From: Anaerolineales bacterium
GTDB taxonomy: Bacteria > Chloroflexota > Anaerolineae > Anaerolineales > Villigracilaceae
Direction: 5' to 3'
Assembly: GCA_014379595.1 (NCBI GenBank)
Contig: JACMLM010000003.1
Span: 20,327-84,326 of the forward strand
DNA length: 64,000 nt
The position numbers and the translations under genes were made by a program. Under the pieces are notes generated by a model. It was not told the DNA's origin, ran no database searches, and saw nothing but the letters and a program-made list of their open reading frames with translations. This document shows positions 23,114 to 30,657 of the stretch, in pieces (position 1 is the stretch's first letter; each line of letters starts with the position of its first letter).

Positions 23114-23668
23114 ATGGACATAAAATATCTAACCACTGAAGAATTGGAAGCAGGTCTTGAAAATATTCGCCAATCGCCAAAAGATAATGGCATGTTGGAG
23201 TTGATCGTACGCAGGCCTCAAATTGAAAAAAGGGAAGTTTTATCCGAAGGCAAACTTGACCTGATCGCTGGTCTCGAAGGCGACAATTGGAAAGCTCGTG
23301 GCAGCTCCAGTACACCTGATAAATCTGCTCACCCTGAAATGCAGATTAATATTATGAATTCACGTGTTATTGATCTGTTGGCGCAGGAAAAAGAACGCTG
23401 GCAATTAGCTGGTGATCAACTTTTTATTGATATAGATCTAAGCGAAGAGAACCTGCCTGCCGGCACAAAATTATCAATTGGTGACGCAATACTTCAAATC
23501 AGTACAGAACCTCACTCAGGCTGTAAAAAATTTACAGCGCGTTTCGGGTTGGAAGCGATGAAATTTGTCAACTCGCCATTGGGAAAAGAACTGCACTTAC
23601 GCGGACTTAACGCAAAGGTTATACAAGCGGGCGTGATACGAGTTGGGGATACAGTGAGAAAGGTGTAA
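23114..23668 (+). CDS. MOSC-domain protein
   Basis: A 184-aa protein with a single MOSC domain, the module that carries sulfur or handles molybdenum cofactor in YiiM-type reductases and Moco sulfurases. Seen: GLEGDNWKAR (about residues 54-63) and EPHSGCKKFTARFG (about 135-148), which holds the conserved Cys. Stand-alone MOSC proteins are of uncertain function. An AGGAAA Shine-Dalgarno is present and the ZIP-like gene follows after 9 nt. Confidence 0.85.
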   Translation: MDIKYLTTEELEAGLENIRQSPKDNGMLELIVRRPQIEKREVLSEGKLDLIAGLEGDNWKARGSSSTPDKSAHPEMQINIMNSRVIDLLAQEKERWQLAGDQLFIDIDLSEENLPAGTKLSIGDAILQISTEPHSGCKKFTARFGLEAMKFVNSPLGKELHLRGLNAKVIQAGVIRVGDTVRKV

Positions 23669-23677
23669 GTCAAAACT

Positions 23678-24403
23678 ATGTCTGAGCATCTTTCTCTCAT
23701 TCTTCCGTATATCTTACTCGCCACAGGTGCCGGTATCCTCGGTGGTGTGATTGCTTCTTTCTGGAATCCCAATGCCAAGGCCCGAAGTGCAATTCAACAC
23801 TTTGCTGCTGGCGCGGTATTGGCAGCTGTTGCCACTAGTGTTATTCCAGAAGCTGAGCGGATTGGGACAATAGCAGGAATTTTAAGCGGCTTTGCAGCAG
23901 GCGGCCTGGCAATGATCGCTCTTAAGTGGGTCGTTGTCCGAGCTGAGCGGAGGAAAAAAGGCGGTCACCAATTACCAGTTGGGCTGGCTGCGGCAGCAAT
24001 AGTCGATACACTGATAGACGGAGTGCTGATCAGTGCTGGCTTCGCAACAGGTCAACAACTTGGTATCTTGCTGGTGATCGCCCTGTCGATTGAACTCTTA
24101 TTTTTAACTTTATCAGTGGGAGTTGAATTTCGTAAAAGCCAGTTGAAACTCTGGCAGAAATTGTTGGCCACCAGCGGAATCGCATTCATGCTGCTGGTGG
24201 GGGCAGTGAGTGCAAGCTTCCTTTTGGCAGACGTTTCAGAATCAACACTGGCAATTGTATTATCTTTTGGAGCAGCAGCTTTAATTTACCTGATTGCTGA
24301 AGAACTTCTTGTTGAAACAATTGAAGCTGAGAAAAGTCTCTTCCCAACTGCCACATTGTTTAGCGGATTTTTGGTTTTATTGGCACTAAAACTTTTTAGT
24401 TAG
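23678..24403 (+). CDS. ZIP-family metal transporter
   Basis: A 241-aa membrane protein with about eight helices. ZIP signatures: HFAAGAVLAAVATSVIPEA (about residues 41-59) and IVDTLIDGVLISAGFATG (about 107-124), where the second helix usually carries HSxxDG-like metal ligands; here DTLIDG replaces His. LIAEELLVE (about 207-215) matches the helix-5-like EE pair. Likely moves Zn or another divalent cation, but the altered ligand makes specificity uncertain. Confidence 0.75.
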   Translation: MSEHLSLILPYILLATGAGILGGVIASFWNPNAKARSAIQHFAAGAVLAAVATSVIPEAERIGTIAGILSGFAAGGLAMIALKWVVVRAERRKKGGHQLPVGLAAAAIVDTLIDGVLISAGFATGQQLGILLVIALSIELLFLTLSVGVEFRKSQLKLWQKLLATSGIAFMLLVGAVSASFLLADVSESTLAIVLSFGAAALIYLIAEELLVETIEAEKSLFPTATLFSGFLVLLALKLFS

Positions 24404-24542
24404 ACAAGAATAAACATAGTTAAGAAAGTAACAATACCGCCTGCTACAACAATATGAAATAACTTTATTTTCCACACAATTTCTTCACCAAAACACAACA
24501 TCTGGCCAATATACTAAATCATCTTGAGACAAGGAGTAAATT
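24404..24542. other. Intergenic, no recognised feature
   Basis: 139 nt of AT-rich sequence. AAGGAG at 24530-24535 is the Shine-Dalgarno of the next gene. No hairpin of note was seen. Confidence 0.5.
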
Positions 24543-25304
24543 ATGGACAAGGATGACAAACAAGTAGGCCAGATCCTCAATCGCAGGGATGCATTGAAGA
24601 TTTTGGGATTTGGAAGCGCGGCAGCACTGTTAGCTGCGTGTGCCCCTGATCTTGCAACAGAGACTTTATCACCTACAGCTGGTGTACCTACTACACAAGT
24701 AGTAACAGAAGCTACATCCATCAACACGGCTCTGCCAATGTGCGTGGTTCTTCCAGAATTAACAGAAGGTCCGTATTTTGTGGATGAAATGCTCAATCGT
24801 TCCGATATTCGAGAAGATACATCTGACGGTGTTATTTCGGAAGGCCCACCTCTTGTAATCATTTTCAATGTAACAAAAGTTGGTGCAAATGGATGTGTTC
24901 CATTACCTAATGCACAAGTGGACATCTGGCATTGCGATGCTTATGGTGTGTATTCAGATGTACAAAACGCGGTAGGCAAAACTTTCCTGCGCGGCTATCA
25001 AATGGCTGACGCAAATGGTGTTGCAAAATTCACCACGGTTTATCCAGGCTGGTATCAAGGACGTGCTGTTCATATCCACTTCAAGATTCGTTATGATAAT
25101 CAGGAATTCACATCTCAACTGTTCTTCGATGATACTTTCACAGATCAGGTTTATCTTCAAGACCCGTATGCAAAAAAAGGTGAACGTACAGTGAGAAACG
25201 ATGGAGATAATATTTATCAAAACGGCGGGAATCAACTCTTGCTCAATGTCACTCCTGAGGGAGCAGGCTACACAGCCACATTCGACATCGGTATGCAAAT
25301 ATAA
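24543..25304 (+). CDS. Exported intradiol ring-cleavage dioxygenase, Tat lipoprotein
   Basis: A 253-aa protein. The N-terminus has a twin-arginine motif (NRRDALKILGFGSAAALLA) ending in a lipobox Cys (LLAAC), so it should be folded in the cytoplasm, exported by Tat and lipid-anchored. The catalytic domain (about residues 60-253) has the intradiol dioxygenase pattern: DIWHCDAYGVYSDV with the first Tyr, YPGWYQGRAVHIHFKI with the second Tyr and both His ligands for Fe(III). Catechol-type substrates are expected, but the exported class is poorly known. A 22-bp terminator follows. Confidence 0.9.
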   Translation: MDKDDKQVGQILNRRDALKILGFGSAAALLAACAPDLATETLSPTAGVPTTQVVTEATSINTALPMCVVLPELTEGPYFVDEMLNRSDIREDTSDGVISEGPPLVIIFNVTKVGANGCVPLPNAQVDIWHCDAYGVYSDVQNAVGKTFLRGYQMADANGVAKFTTVYPGWYQGRAVHIHFKIRYDNQEFTSQLFFDDTFTDQVYLQDPYAKKGERTVRNDGDNIYQNGGNQLLLNVTPEGAGYTATFDIGMQI

Positions 25305-25309
25305 GTATT

Positions 25310-25357
25310 CCAAAACAAAACAGTCTCCCGATTGCTCGGGAGACTGTTTTGTTTTGG
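25310..25357. terminator. Long bidirectional-type terminator
   Basis: A perfect 22-bp inverted repeat around a TTGC loop; the core is ACAGTCTCCCGA / TCGGGAGACTGT, with A- and T-rich outer parts. It directly follows the dioxygenase gene. Confidence 0.9.
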
Positions 25358-25360
25358 AAC

Positions 25361-25376
25361 GCGGTCTTAAGTCCGC
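25361..25376. repeat. Small palindrome before the alcohol dehydrogenase gene
   Basis: GCGGTCTTAAGTCCGC is palindromic except for one position on each side of CTTAAG. It is flanked by GGA and ACTCC, like half of a REP-type element. A TATAAT follows at 25384-25389. Confidence 0.45.
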
Positions 25377-25411
25377 ACTCCGTTATAATTATTTCATTAA
25401 AAGGAGAGTTC

Positions 25412-26443
25412 ATGAAAGCTGTTCGTTTTGTTGGCGCAAACCAGCCATTGGAAATGCACGAAATTCCCATCCCTGAAATTGGCGAACGTGATATTTTAGT
25501 GAAGGTTAAAGCTGCAGGCATTTGTCATTCGGATGCGTATTATCGTGCAGGGATTTCACCAGTGCGGCCTATCCCGCTCACTCTTGGACATGAAGTTGCG
25601 GGCGTCGTCGAAAAAACTGGTTCGCAGGTGACAAATGTTCAAATCGGCGACAGAGTCTGTTTGCACTACAACCTCACCTGCGGAGATTGTTATCACTGCT
25701 CAACAGGCAACGATCAATTTTGCGAAAAAGTTTTAATGTTGGGTCATTACACGAACGGTGGATATGCCGAATATATTTCTGTTCCTGCACGAAATGCAAT
25801 CCATTTGCCCGATGAAATTCCGTTTGAACAAGGTGCAACATTGATGTGCGCCTCGGCTACGTCCTTTCACGCACTGCGCAAGAGCAGAGTCAAGGCTGGA
25901 GAAACAGTAGCAATTTTCGGCGCGGGCGGACTCGGTCAGTCTGCCATCCAACTGGCACGCGCATTTGGTGCAATCGAAGTGTATGCGGTCGATATCAACG
26001 AAGAGAAATTAAATCTTGCCAAACAATATGGCGCAATTCCAATTAATGGAAAACAAGTTGATGCAGTTGAAGAAATCAAAAAACTCACTAAAGGCAAAGG
26101 TGTGGATGTTGCCATAGAAATGATCGGGCTTGAACAAACCATGAAGCAGGCGATTCGAGTTGCGGGCGTAATGGGCCGTGTAGTAATTGTGGGGCTTTCA
26201 AGTAAGCCGATTCAAATAGATACGTACAATGAAATTCTTGGCAACGAAGTGGAATTGATTGGTTCGAATGATCATCACTTACAGGAGCTTCCTTTGTTGG
26301 TTGAAATGGCACGCAAGAAAATTCTGGATACATCCCGCATCGTGACAAAAACGATTCCATTGGATGCTGAGGAGATTAATCAAGTATTGGATGATCTGGA
26401 AAAATTCAGCAGTGATGTGCGGACTGTGATCGTTCCCGCTTAA
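25412..26443 (+). CDS. Zinc-dependent alcohol dehydrogenase family protein
   Basis: A 343-aa medium-chain dehydrogenase. Seen: catalytic-zinc residues ICHSDAYYR (about residues 37-45) and GHEVAGVV (about 60-67), structural-zinc cysteines in TCGDCYHCSTGNDQFC (about 90-105), and the NAD(P)-binding GAGGLGQ (about 171-177). The order fits Zn alcohol/sorbitol-type dehydrogenases. The start at 25412 is set by AAAAGGAGAG; TATAAT at 25384 could be its promoter. Substrate not predictable. Confidence 0.9.
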   Translation: MKAVRFVGANQPLEMHEIPIPEIGERDILVKVKAAGICHSDAYYRAGISPVRPIPLTLGHEVAGVVEKTGSQVTNVQIGDRVCLHYNLTCGDCYHCSTGNDQFCEKVLMLGHYTNGGYAEYISVPARNAIHLPDEIPFEQGATLMCASATSFHALRKSRVKAGETVAIFGAGGLGQSAIQLARAFGAIEVYAVDINEEKLNLAKQYGAIPINGKQVDAVEEIKKLTKGKGVDVAIEMIGLEQTMKQAIRVAGVMGRVVIVGLSSKPIQIDTYNEILGNEVELIGSNDHHLQELPLLVEMARKKILDTSRIVTKTIPLDAEEINQVLDDLEKFSSDVRTVIVPA

Positions 26444-26501
26444 AAAATAACCCACACTTGATCGTGTTTCAAACGATATAATCTCATCTCAAGGATTTTT
26501 T

Positions 26502-27230
26502 ATGACAGACCAAGTTCCCATTATTAATTTCAATCCAAAGCGAATCTTTATCACCTTGATCAGTATTTTGATGGTGCTGGTTGGCTTAAGCATTTGGGGG
26601 CAAAGGATCCGATATATTGGCGTTGGCGACATCCATGGTCCCTGGCATGAATTCCTAATAGACCTTCTCATGCAATCGTTCTACCTCGACCTTGAAGGAA
26701 ACATCCCCACTTACTACAACGTAGTTCTCTTGCTCATTCCTACCGCTCTGCTTTTCGCGATCGGCGCATCTAAAAGCTTGTTGAAAGATAAATTCAGATA
26801 TCAATGGTATATGCTCGCATTTGTTTTCCTGCTTCTGTCTATTGATGAAGCTTCCAGTTTGCACGAGCGGCTGATCAAACCTATGCGTGAATTTTCAGAT
26901 GCAGGCAGGCTATTTTATTTTGCATGGATCGTTCCCGGCATCGCTGCTGTCATTCTGTTTGGATTATTTTTCCTCATGTTCTTCCTGCATCTGGATAGGA
27001 AATTCAAAGTTCTTTTCTTTATTTCCCTTGCAGTTTATATCGGTGGTGTCATTGGCGGCGAAATAGTCAGTGGTTATTACGCAGCCAATCTTGGCCTGAA
27101 AAATTTTACCTATGCTGTCGTTGCAAGTCTTGAAGAATCAGTCGAAATGATAGGCGCATCGATGATCATTTATTCTCTGCTTGTCTACATTAAAGATTAT
27201 CTGCCCGAGGGGATCACCTTCAAAGTATGA
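26502..27230 (+). CDS. Seven-helix membrane protein coupled to a cytochrome b5 domain
   Basis: A 242-aa protein with about six or seven helices. Polar motifs sit at helix ends: SIDEASSLHERL (about residues 108-119) and VASLEESVEMIG (about 205-216), whose acidic and His residues would be close in the membrane and could bind a metal or haem. Its stop overlaps the start of a cytochrome b5-like gene (ATGA), so the two are probably partners, perhaps in membrane electron transfer. Family not recognised. TATAAT at 26476 and AAGGA at 26491 precede it. Confidence 0.7.
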   Translation: MTDQVPIINFNPKRIFITLISILMVLVGLSIWGQRIRYIGVGDIHGPWHEFLIDLLMQSFYLDLEGNIPTYYNVVLLLIPTALLFAIGASKSLLKDKFRYQWYMLAFVFLLLSIDEASSLHERLIKPMREFSDAGRLFYFAWIVPGIAAVILFGLFFLMFFLHLDRKFKVLFFISLAVYIGGVIGGEIVSGYYAANLGLKNFTYAVVASLEESVEMIGASMIIYSLLVYIKDYLPEGITFKV

Positions 27231-27484
27231 CTATTCCCGATAAAATTATTTCCATCCTTGAACTCAAGCGCAATACAGGCGAAAGAAGTACACGCATGTG
27301 GATCGCACACGAGGGCATCGTTTATGATGTGACCGACTGCCCAAAATGGCGCACGGGCATGCACGAGTTTTTACATTTTCCCGGGCAGGATCTCACCAGT
27401 GAAATCCCCGATGCACCGCATAAAGATGAGGTCTTCAATCATGATTGTGTCACAGTTATCGGCAGACTAGAATCGAATATATAA
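27227..27484 (+). CDS. Cytochrome b5-like haem/steroid-binding domain protein
   Basis: An 85-aa stand-alone cytochrome b5-type domain. Seen: HEGIVYDVTDCPKWRTGMHE (residues about 28-47), in which the usual HPGG-like loop is replaced by TGMHEF, and the second part IPDAPHKDEVF with another His. The two His could be axial haem ligands, but their spacing differs from classical b5, so ligand binding other than haem is possible. Coupled by ATGA to the membrane protein upstream. Confidence 0.78.
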   Translation: MTIPDKIISILELKRNTGERSTRMWIAHEGIVYDVTDCPKWRTGMHEFLHFPGQDLTSEIPDAPHKDEVFNHDCVTVIGRLESNI

Positions 27485-27505
27485 ACTTAAACAAGGAAAT
27501 AAAAC

Positions 27506-29227
27506 ATGTCTTCACTCAAATGGTGGCAAACTGCTGTTTTTTATCAAATTTATCCGCGTTCATTTGCTGACGGCAACGGCGATGGCATTGGTGATTTCAA
27601 AGGCATCACCGAAAAGTTGGATTACCTCGCCAGCCTCGGCATTGATGCGCTTTGGCTTTCACCGCACTTCCCTTCTCCAAATTGGGATTGCGGCTACGAT
27701 ATTTCTGATTATTCCAACGTCGCGTCTGAATACGGCACTATGGATGACTTCAAATTATTTTTGGATGAATCTCACAAACGAAACTTGCGCCTCATTCTGG
27801 ACCTAGTCCTGAATCACACCTCCGATGAGCATCCGTGGTTCGTTGAGTCAAAATCCAGCCGCGATAATCCAAAAGCAGATTGGTATGTCTGGATGGACTC
27901 TCCTCCCAATAACTGGCAATCCTGCTTCGATGGCGAGGCATGGACGTATTCACCAGAACGAAATCAATATTATTATCACTACTTCATGAAGCAGCAGCCA
28001 GATCTAAACTGGCATAATCCTGAAGTAAAAAAAGCCATGTGGGATGCCGTCCGTTTCTGGCTGGACCTGGGCGTAGATGGTTATCGTCTTGATGCCATTG
28101 GCACAATTTATGAGGACCCAAATCTTACGCCGCACAATGTCCCAATGAATTTAGCTCAACTGCGCAGCTTCTCTGACACTGCTAAAACTCCCAAGGAAAT
28201 AAAGCTTAAAGAGAAATACTGGCACGAAATGTTCAAGAATCAATGGGGGCAGGCAGGCGTGCATGACCTGATGAAAGAACTGCGTGCTGTGGTCGATGAG
28301 TATGATGGTGATCGGGTGCTCGTAGGCGAGGACGATAATATAGATTACATGGGCAACGGACAGGATGAGCTTCAGCTCGTATTCAATTTTCCGTTAATGC
28401 GCACAGAAAAAATCACGCCGACTCATATCCGCAAGAATCAAAAAGAAAGATTAACCCAAATCGACAATCTTGCTTCTGGCGCAGGCTGGGCTTGTAACAC
28501 ACTTGGTAATCACGATTGCTCCAGAATCCATACCCGCTTTGGGAATAAACTTCATGACGCACAGCTGGCACGTTTGAATGCAGCCCTTGTACTAACCATG
28601 AAAGGTACACCTTTTCTATATAACGGCGAAGAGATTGGCATGACAGATTACATGCTGACCGATATTTCGCAGGTGAAAGACACAATGGGGTCCTGGTATT
28701 ACCATGCGATTGTCATAGACATGGGAGTTCATCCCGAAGAAGCTATGCTTCGTACTGCTGAAATGACACGCGATAAAAACCGCACACCCATGCAGTGGTC
28801 CAATAACCCAAATGCTGGTTTTTCGCCTGCAGATGTTTCTCCGTGGTTGCCGATCAATCCAAACTATAAAGACGGTGTCAATGTTCACGATCAGGAGAAT
28901 AATCCAAGCTCGCTTTTACATTATTACAAACATTTATTGCGTGTCCGCAAAGAATCCCCTTCACTGAAAGAAGGTGAATATATTCCATTACAAACAACAT
29001 CAAAGGATTATTTTGCTTTCCTGCGTCAATCTGACAAACAGACGGTTTTGGTCATATTGAATTATTCAGAAAAAGTTTTCGAGCTGGATTTCTCTCGCAC
29101 AAAAGAGATGAAGAATGCAAATCTAAAAACTCTTTTCTCAAGCGCACAAAGACGGCCTGACCAGTTTGAGCCGAAATTCAAGCTCAGTCCATTTGAAGTG
29201 TTTATAGCGGAAGTTGTGCGTGGATAA
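27506..29227 (+). CDS. GH13 alpha-glucosidase (oligo-1,6-glucosidase type)
   Basis: A 573-aa glycoside hydrolase of family 13. It begins WWQTAVFYQIYPRSFADGNG as alpha-glucosidases do. Catalytic residues: nucleophile Asp in GYRLDAI (about residue 199), acid Glu in VGEDD (about 273), and the transition-state Asp in NHDCSR (about 336). The C-terminal beta domain is present (from about 505). Cytoplasmic, with no signal peptide, so it acts on imported malto- or isomalto-oligosaccharides or sucrose-like glucosides. No sugar transporter is nearby. The YHS gene overlaps its end by 8 nt. Confidence 0.9.
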   Translation: MSSLKWWQTAVFYQIYPRSFADGNGDGIGDFKGITEKLDYLASLGIDALWLSPHFPSPNWDCGYDISDYSNVASEYGTMDDFKLFLDESHKRNLRLILDLVLNHTSDEHPWFVESKSSRDNPKADWYVWMDSPPNNWQSCFDGEAWTYSPERNQYYYHYFMKQQPDLNWHNPEVKKAMWDAVRFWLDLGVDGYRLDAIGTIYEDPNLTPHNVPMNLAQLRSFSDTAKTPKEIKLKEKYWHEMFKNQWGQAGVHDLMKELRAVVDEYDGDRVLVGEDDNIDYMGNGQDELQLVFNFPLMRTEKITPTHIRKNQKERLTQIDNLASGAGWACNTLGNHDCSRIHTRFGNKLHDAQLARLNAALVLTMKGTPFLYNGEEIGMTDYMLTDISQVKDTMGSWYYHAIVIDMGVHPEEAMLRTAEMTRDKNRTPMQWSNNPNAGFSPADVSPWLPINPNYKDGVNVHDQENNPSSLLHYYKHLLRVRKESPSLKEGEYIPLQTTSKDYFAFLRQSDKQTVLVILNYSEKVFELDFSRTKEMKNANLKTLFSSAQRRPDQFEPKFKLSPFEVFIAEVVRG

Positions 29228-29456
29228 AGAGAAAATATTATACCCACAAGCAAAATTAAATAAAAAATTTGTAGTGCTATGTGGAAGGATTTTCCGCGAC
29301 ACGGAACCGCGATATTTCCCTTCCACGAAATATCGCGGGCGAACCATATTGCTTTGTACAGAATCCTGTCTCAGTGCATTTTTGGCTGACCCAGACTTAT
29401 TCTACAAAATGCACAGAAATTCGGAGAAGAATAAACCATATGTGGAAACCCGGTGA
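29220..29456 (+). CDS. YHS/TRASH-like small metal-binding protein
   Basis: A 78-aa protein starting with GTG inside the end of the glucosidase gene. KFVVLCGRIF, KYRGRTILLCTESCLSAFLA and DPDLFYKMH give the YHS pattern (C...Y.G....C...C..F..DP..Y), a small treble-clef domain binding a metal through cysteines. It overlaps the following DUF402 gene by 17 nt. Its mRNA has nested complementary segments at 29281-29337. Function unknown. Confidence 0.72.
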   Translation: MDKEKILYPQAKLNKKFVVLCGRIFRDTEPRYFPSTKYRGRTILLCTESCLSAFLADPDLFYKMHRNSEKNKPYVETR

Positions 29457-30060
29457 TGTGATCGCATGGAGAGGGATTTACCGAGAACGAGTCTGGCATG
29501 CAATACCAACAACTGTTGTAAAAGACACGCCGCAGGAGATAGTGTTATCTCTTATGCCTGGAACAAACTGCATGCTCGAAGAAAATTATGCTAAAGGTAA
29601 GAATAACGGGAAACGTCGCTGGGATTTTAAAGAAGATAATTGGAGACTGGAAAAATATATATGGCATACCAATCGTCTATTAGTAATATTTGAGCCAGAA
29701 AAATATTATGCAACAATAGGTTTTTGGGAACATAAAACCAATAAATTTATTGGTTACTATATAAACTTTCAACTGCCGTTTACGCGACAACAGAATAGCA
29801 TAGACACATTGGACTTGGATCTTGATATCGTCATTCACCCAGATTTCTCCTATGAATGGAAGGATATAGAAGATTATCAAAAGGGAATAGAAACAGGAAT
29901 AATATTATCTGAATGGGCAGATGAAATTGAAATTGCAAAGAAAGAAGTTCTCAATAGGCTTGAAAAGCGTGAAAATCCATTTGACAATTCCTGGGTAAAT
30001 TGGCAGCCTGACCCAACCTGGTCATTGCCAAAGTTGCCGCCAGACTGGGATAAAATATAG
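29440..30060 (+). CDS. DUF402 protein
   Basis: A 206-aa protein of the DUF402 (FomD-like) family; the characterised FomD hydrolyses a cytidylyl intermediate in fosfomycin synthesis, and others are nucleoside diphosphatase-like. Seen: GYYINFQLPFTR (about residues 103-114) and DTLDLDLDIVIHPD (about 118-131), the paired acidic metal site. The start at 29440 is the first residue of the recognisable domain (MWKPGDVIAWRG). It follows the YHS gene with overlap. Confidence 0.8.
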   Translation: MWKPGDVIAWRGIYRERVWHAIPTTVVKDTPQEIVLSLMPGTNCMLEENYAKGKNNGKRRWDFKEDNWRLEKYIWHTNRLLVIFEPEKYYATIGFWEHKTNKFIGYYINFQLPFTRQQNSIDTLDLDLDIVIHPDFSYEWKDIEDYQKGIETGIILSEWADEIEIAKKEVLNRLEKRENPFDNSWVNWQPDPTWSLPKLPPDWDKI

Positions 30061-30094
30061 AGAGTTATTTATCGGTTTATTGCAGGAGGATAAT

Positions 30095-30478
30095 ATGGCA
30101 AAGAAAGATAATAAAGACTCAACACCAATTGAATTTTATATACCCCCAACTAACCTTGGAGGAAGAGGCCCGAGGGTTCCTATTCCGATTAACCAACCAA
30201 ATTGGAAATACAAAACAGGCTCAAACCCCTATGATCTTCAGATGGCAGTTGCTAAAATATGTCTGGTTGCAGCTATTGCTCTCAGCATTCTAATCTTTGT
30301 AAGCCGCCTGTACACATCACCTTTATGGATTGCCGTCATCGTACTTGGAACCATAGCATTTATCTCTGTCCGTTCAGCAAAAACTTCTGAATTTCAGAAC
30401 ACAGAAAATGACGAAAGTAATCATCCTGCGAAACGGAAAGCAAAAAAGCGCATTAAACATCGCAAAGATTACCAATAA
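30095..30478 (+). CDS. Small membrane protein with two helices and basic tail
   Basis: A 127-aa protein: a polar, Pro-rich N-terminus (FYIPPTNLGGRGPRVP), two adjacent hydrophobic helices (about residues 54-92) and a strongly basic end (KRKAKKRIKHRKD), which would lie in the cytoplasm and may bind RNA or lipid headgroups. The start at 30095 is set by AGGAGGA. No family recognised. Confidence 0.65.
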   Translation: MAKKDNKDSTPIEFYIPPTNLGGRGPRVPIPINQPNWKYKTGSNPYDLQMAVAKICLVAAIALSILIFVSRLYTSPLWIAVIVLGTIAFISVRSAKTSEFQNTENDESNHPAKRKAKKRIKHRKDYQ

Positions 30479-30496
30479 CTCTTCAGCCTGGAGTAA

Positions 30497-30519
30497 TTCC
30501 AGCAGTTGGGCTGCTGGAA
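30497..30519 (+). terminator. Hairpin after the small membrane gene
   Basis: A perfect 9-bp stem TTCCAGCAG / CTGCTGGAA with a TTGGG loop. An upstream CTGGA (30489-30493) can pair with the left arm instead, so two exclusive hairpins are possible. No T-run follows, so termination is doubtful. Confidence 0.4.
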
Positions 30520-30579
30520 ATCAGCGCACTTCGCGAACTATCTCAAAAACAGAATTATGCATAAGTTATATAATGCCTG

Positions 30580-30606
30580 AGCCGCTCATTAGAGTGGCTT
30601 TTTATT
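30580..30606 (+). terminator. Intrinsic terminator
   Basis: Stem AGCCGCTC / GAGTGGCT (one G-U pair) with an ATTA loop followed by TTTTATT. Confidence 0.75.
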
Positions 30607-30657
30607 GTATATAATCTTGAAACTATTATCCCCATATCTACTGGTAAAATCGCCCCC

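Noticed and set aside
29281..29439. N-terminal extension of the DUF402 protein
   Set aside because: This stretch is better explained by the YHS-type frame, and the DUF402 homology starts at the Met at 29440.
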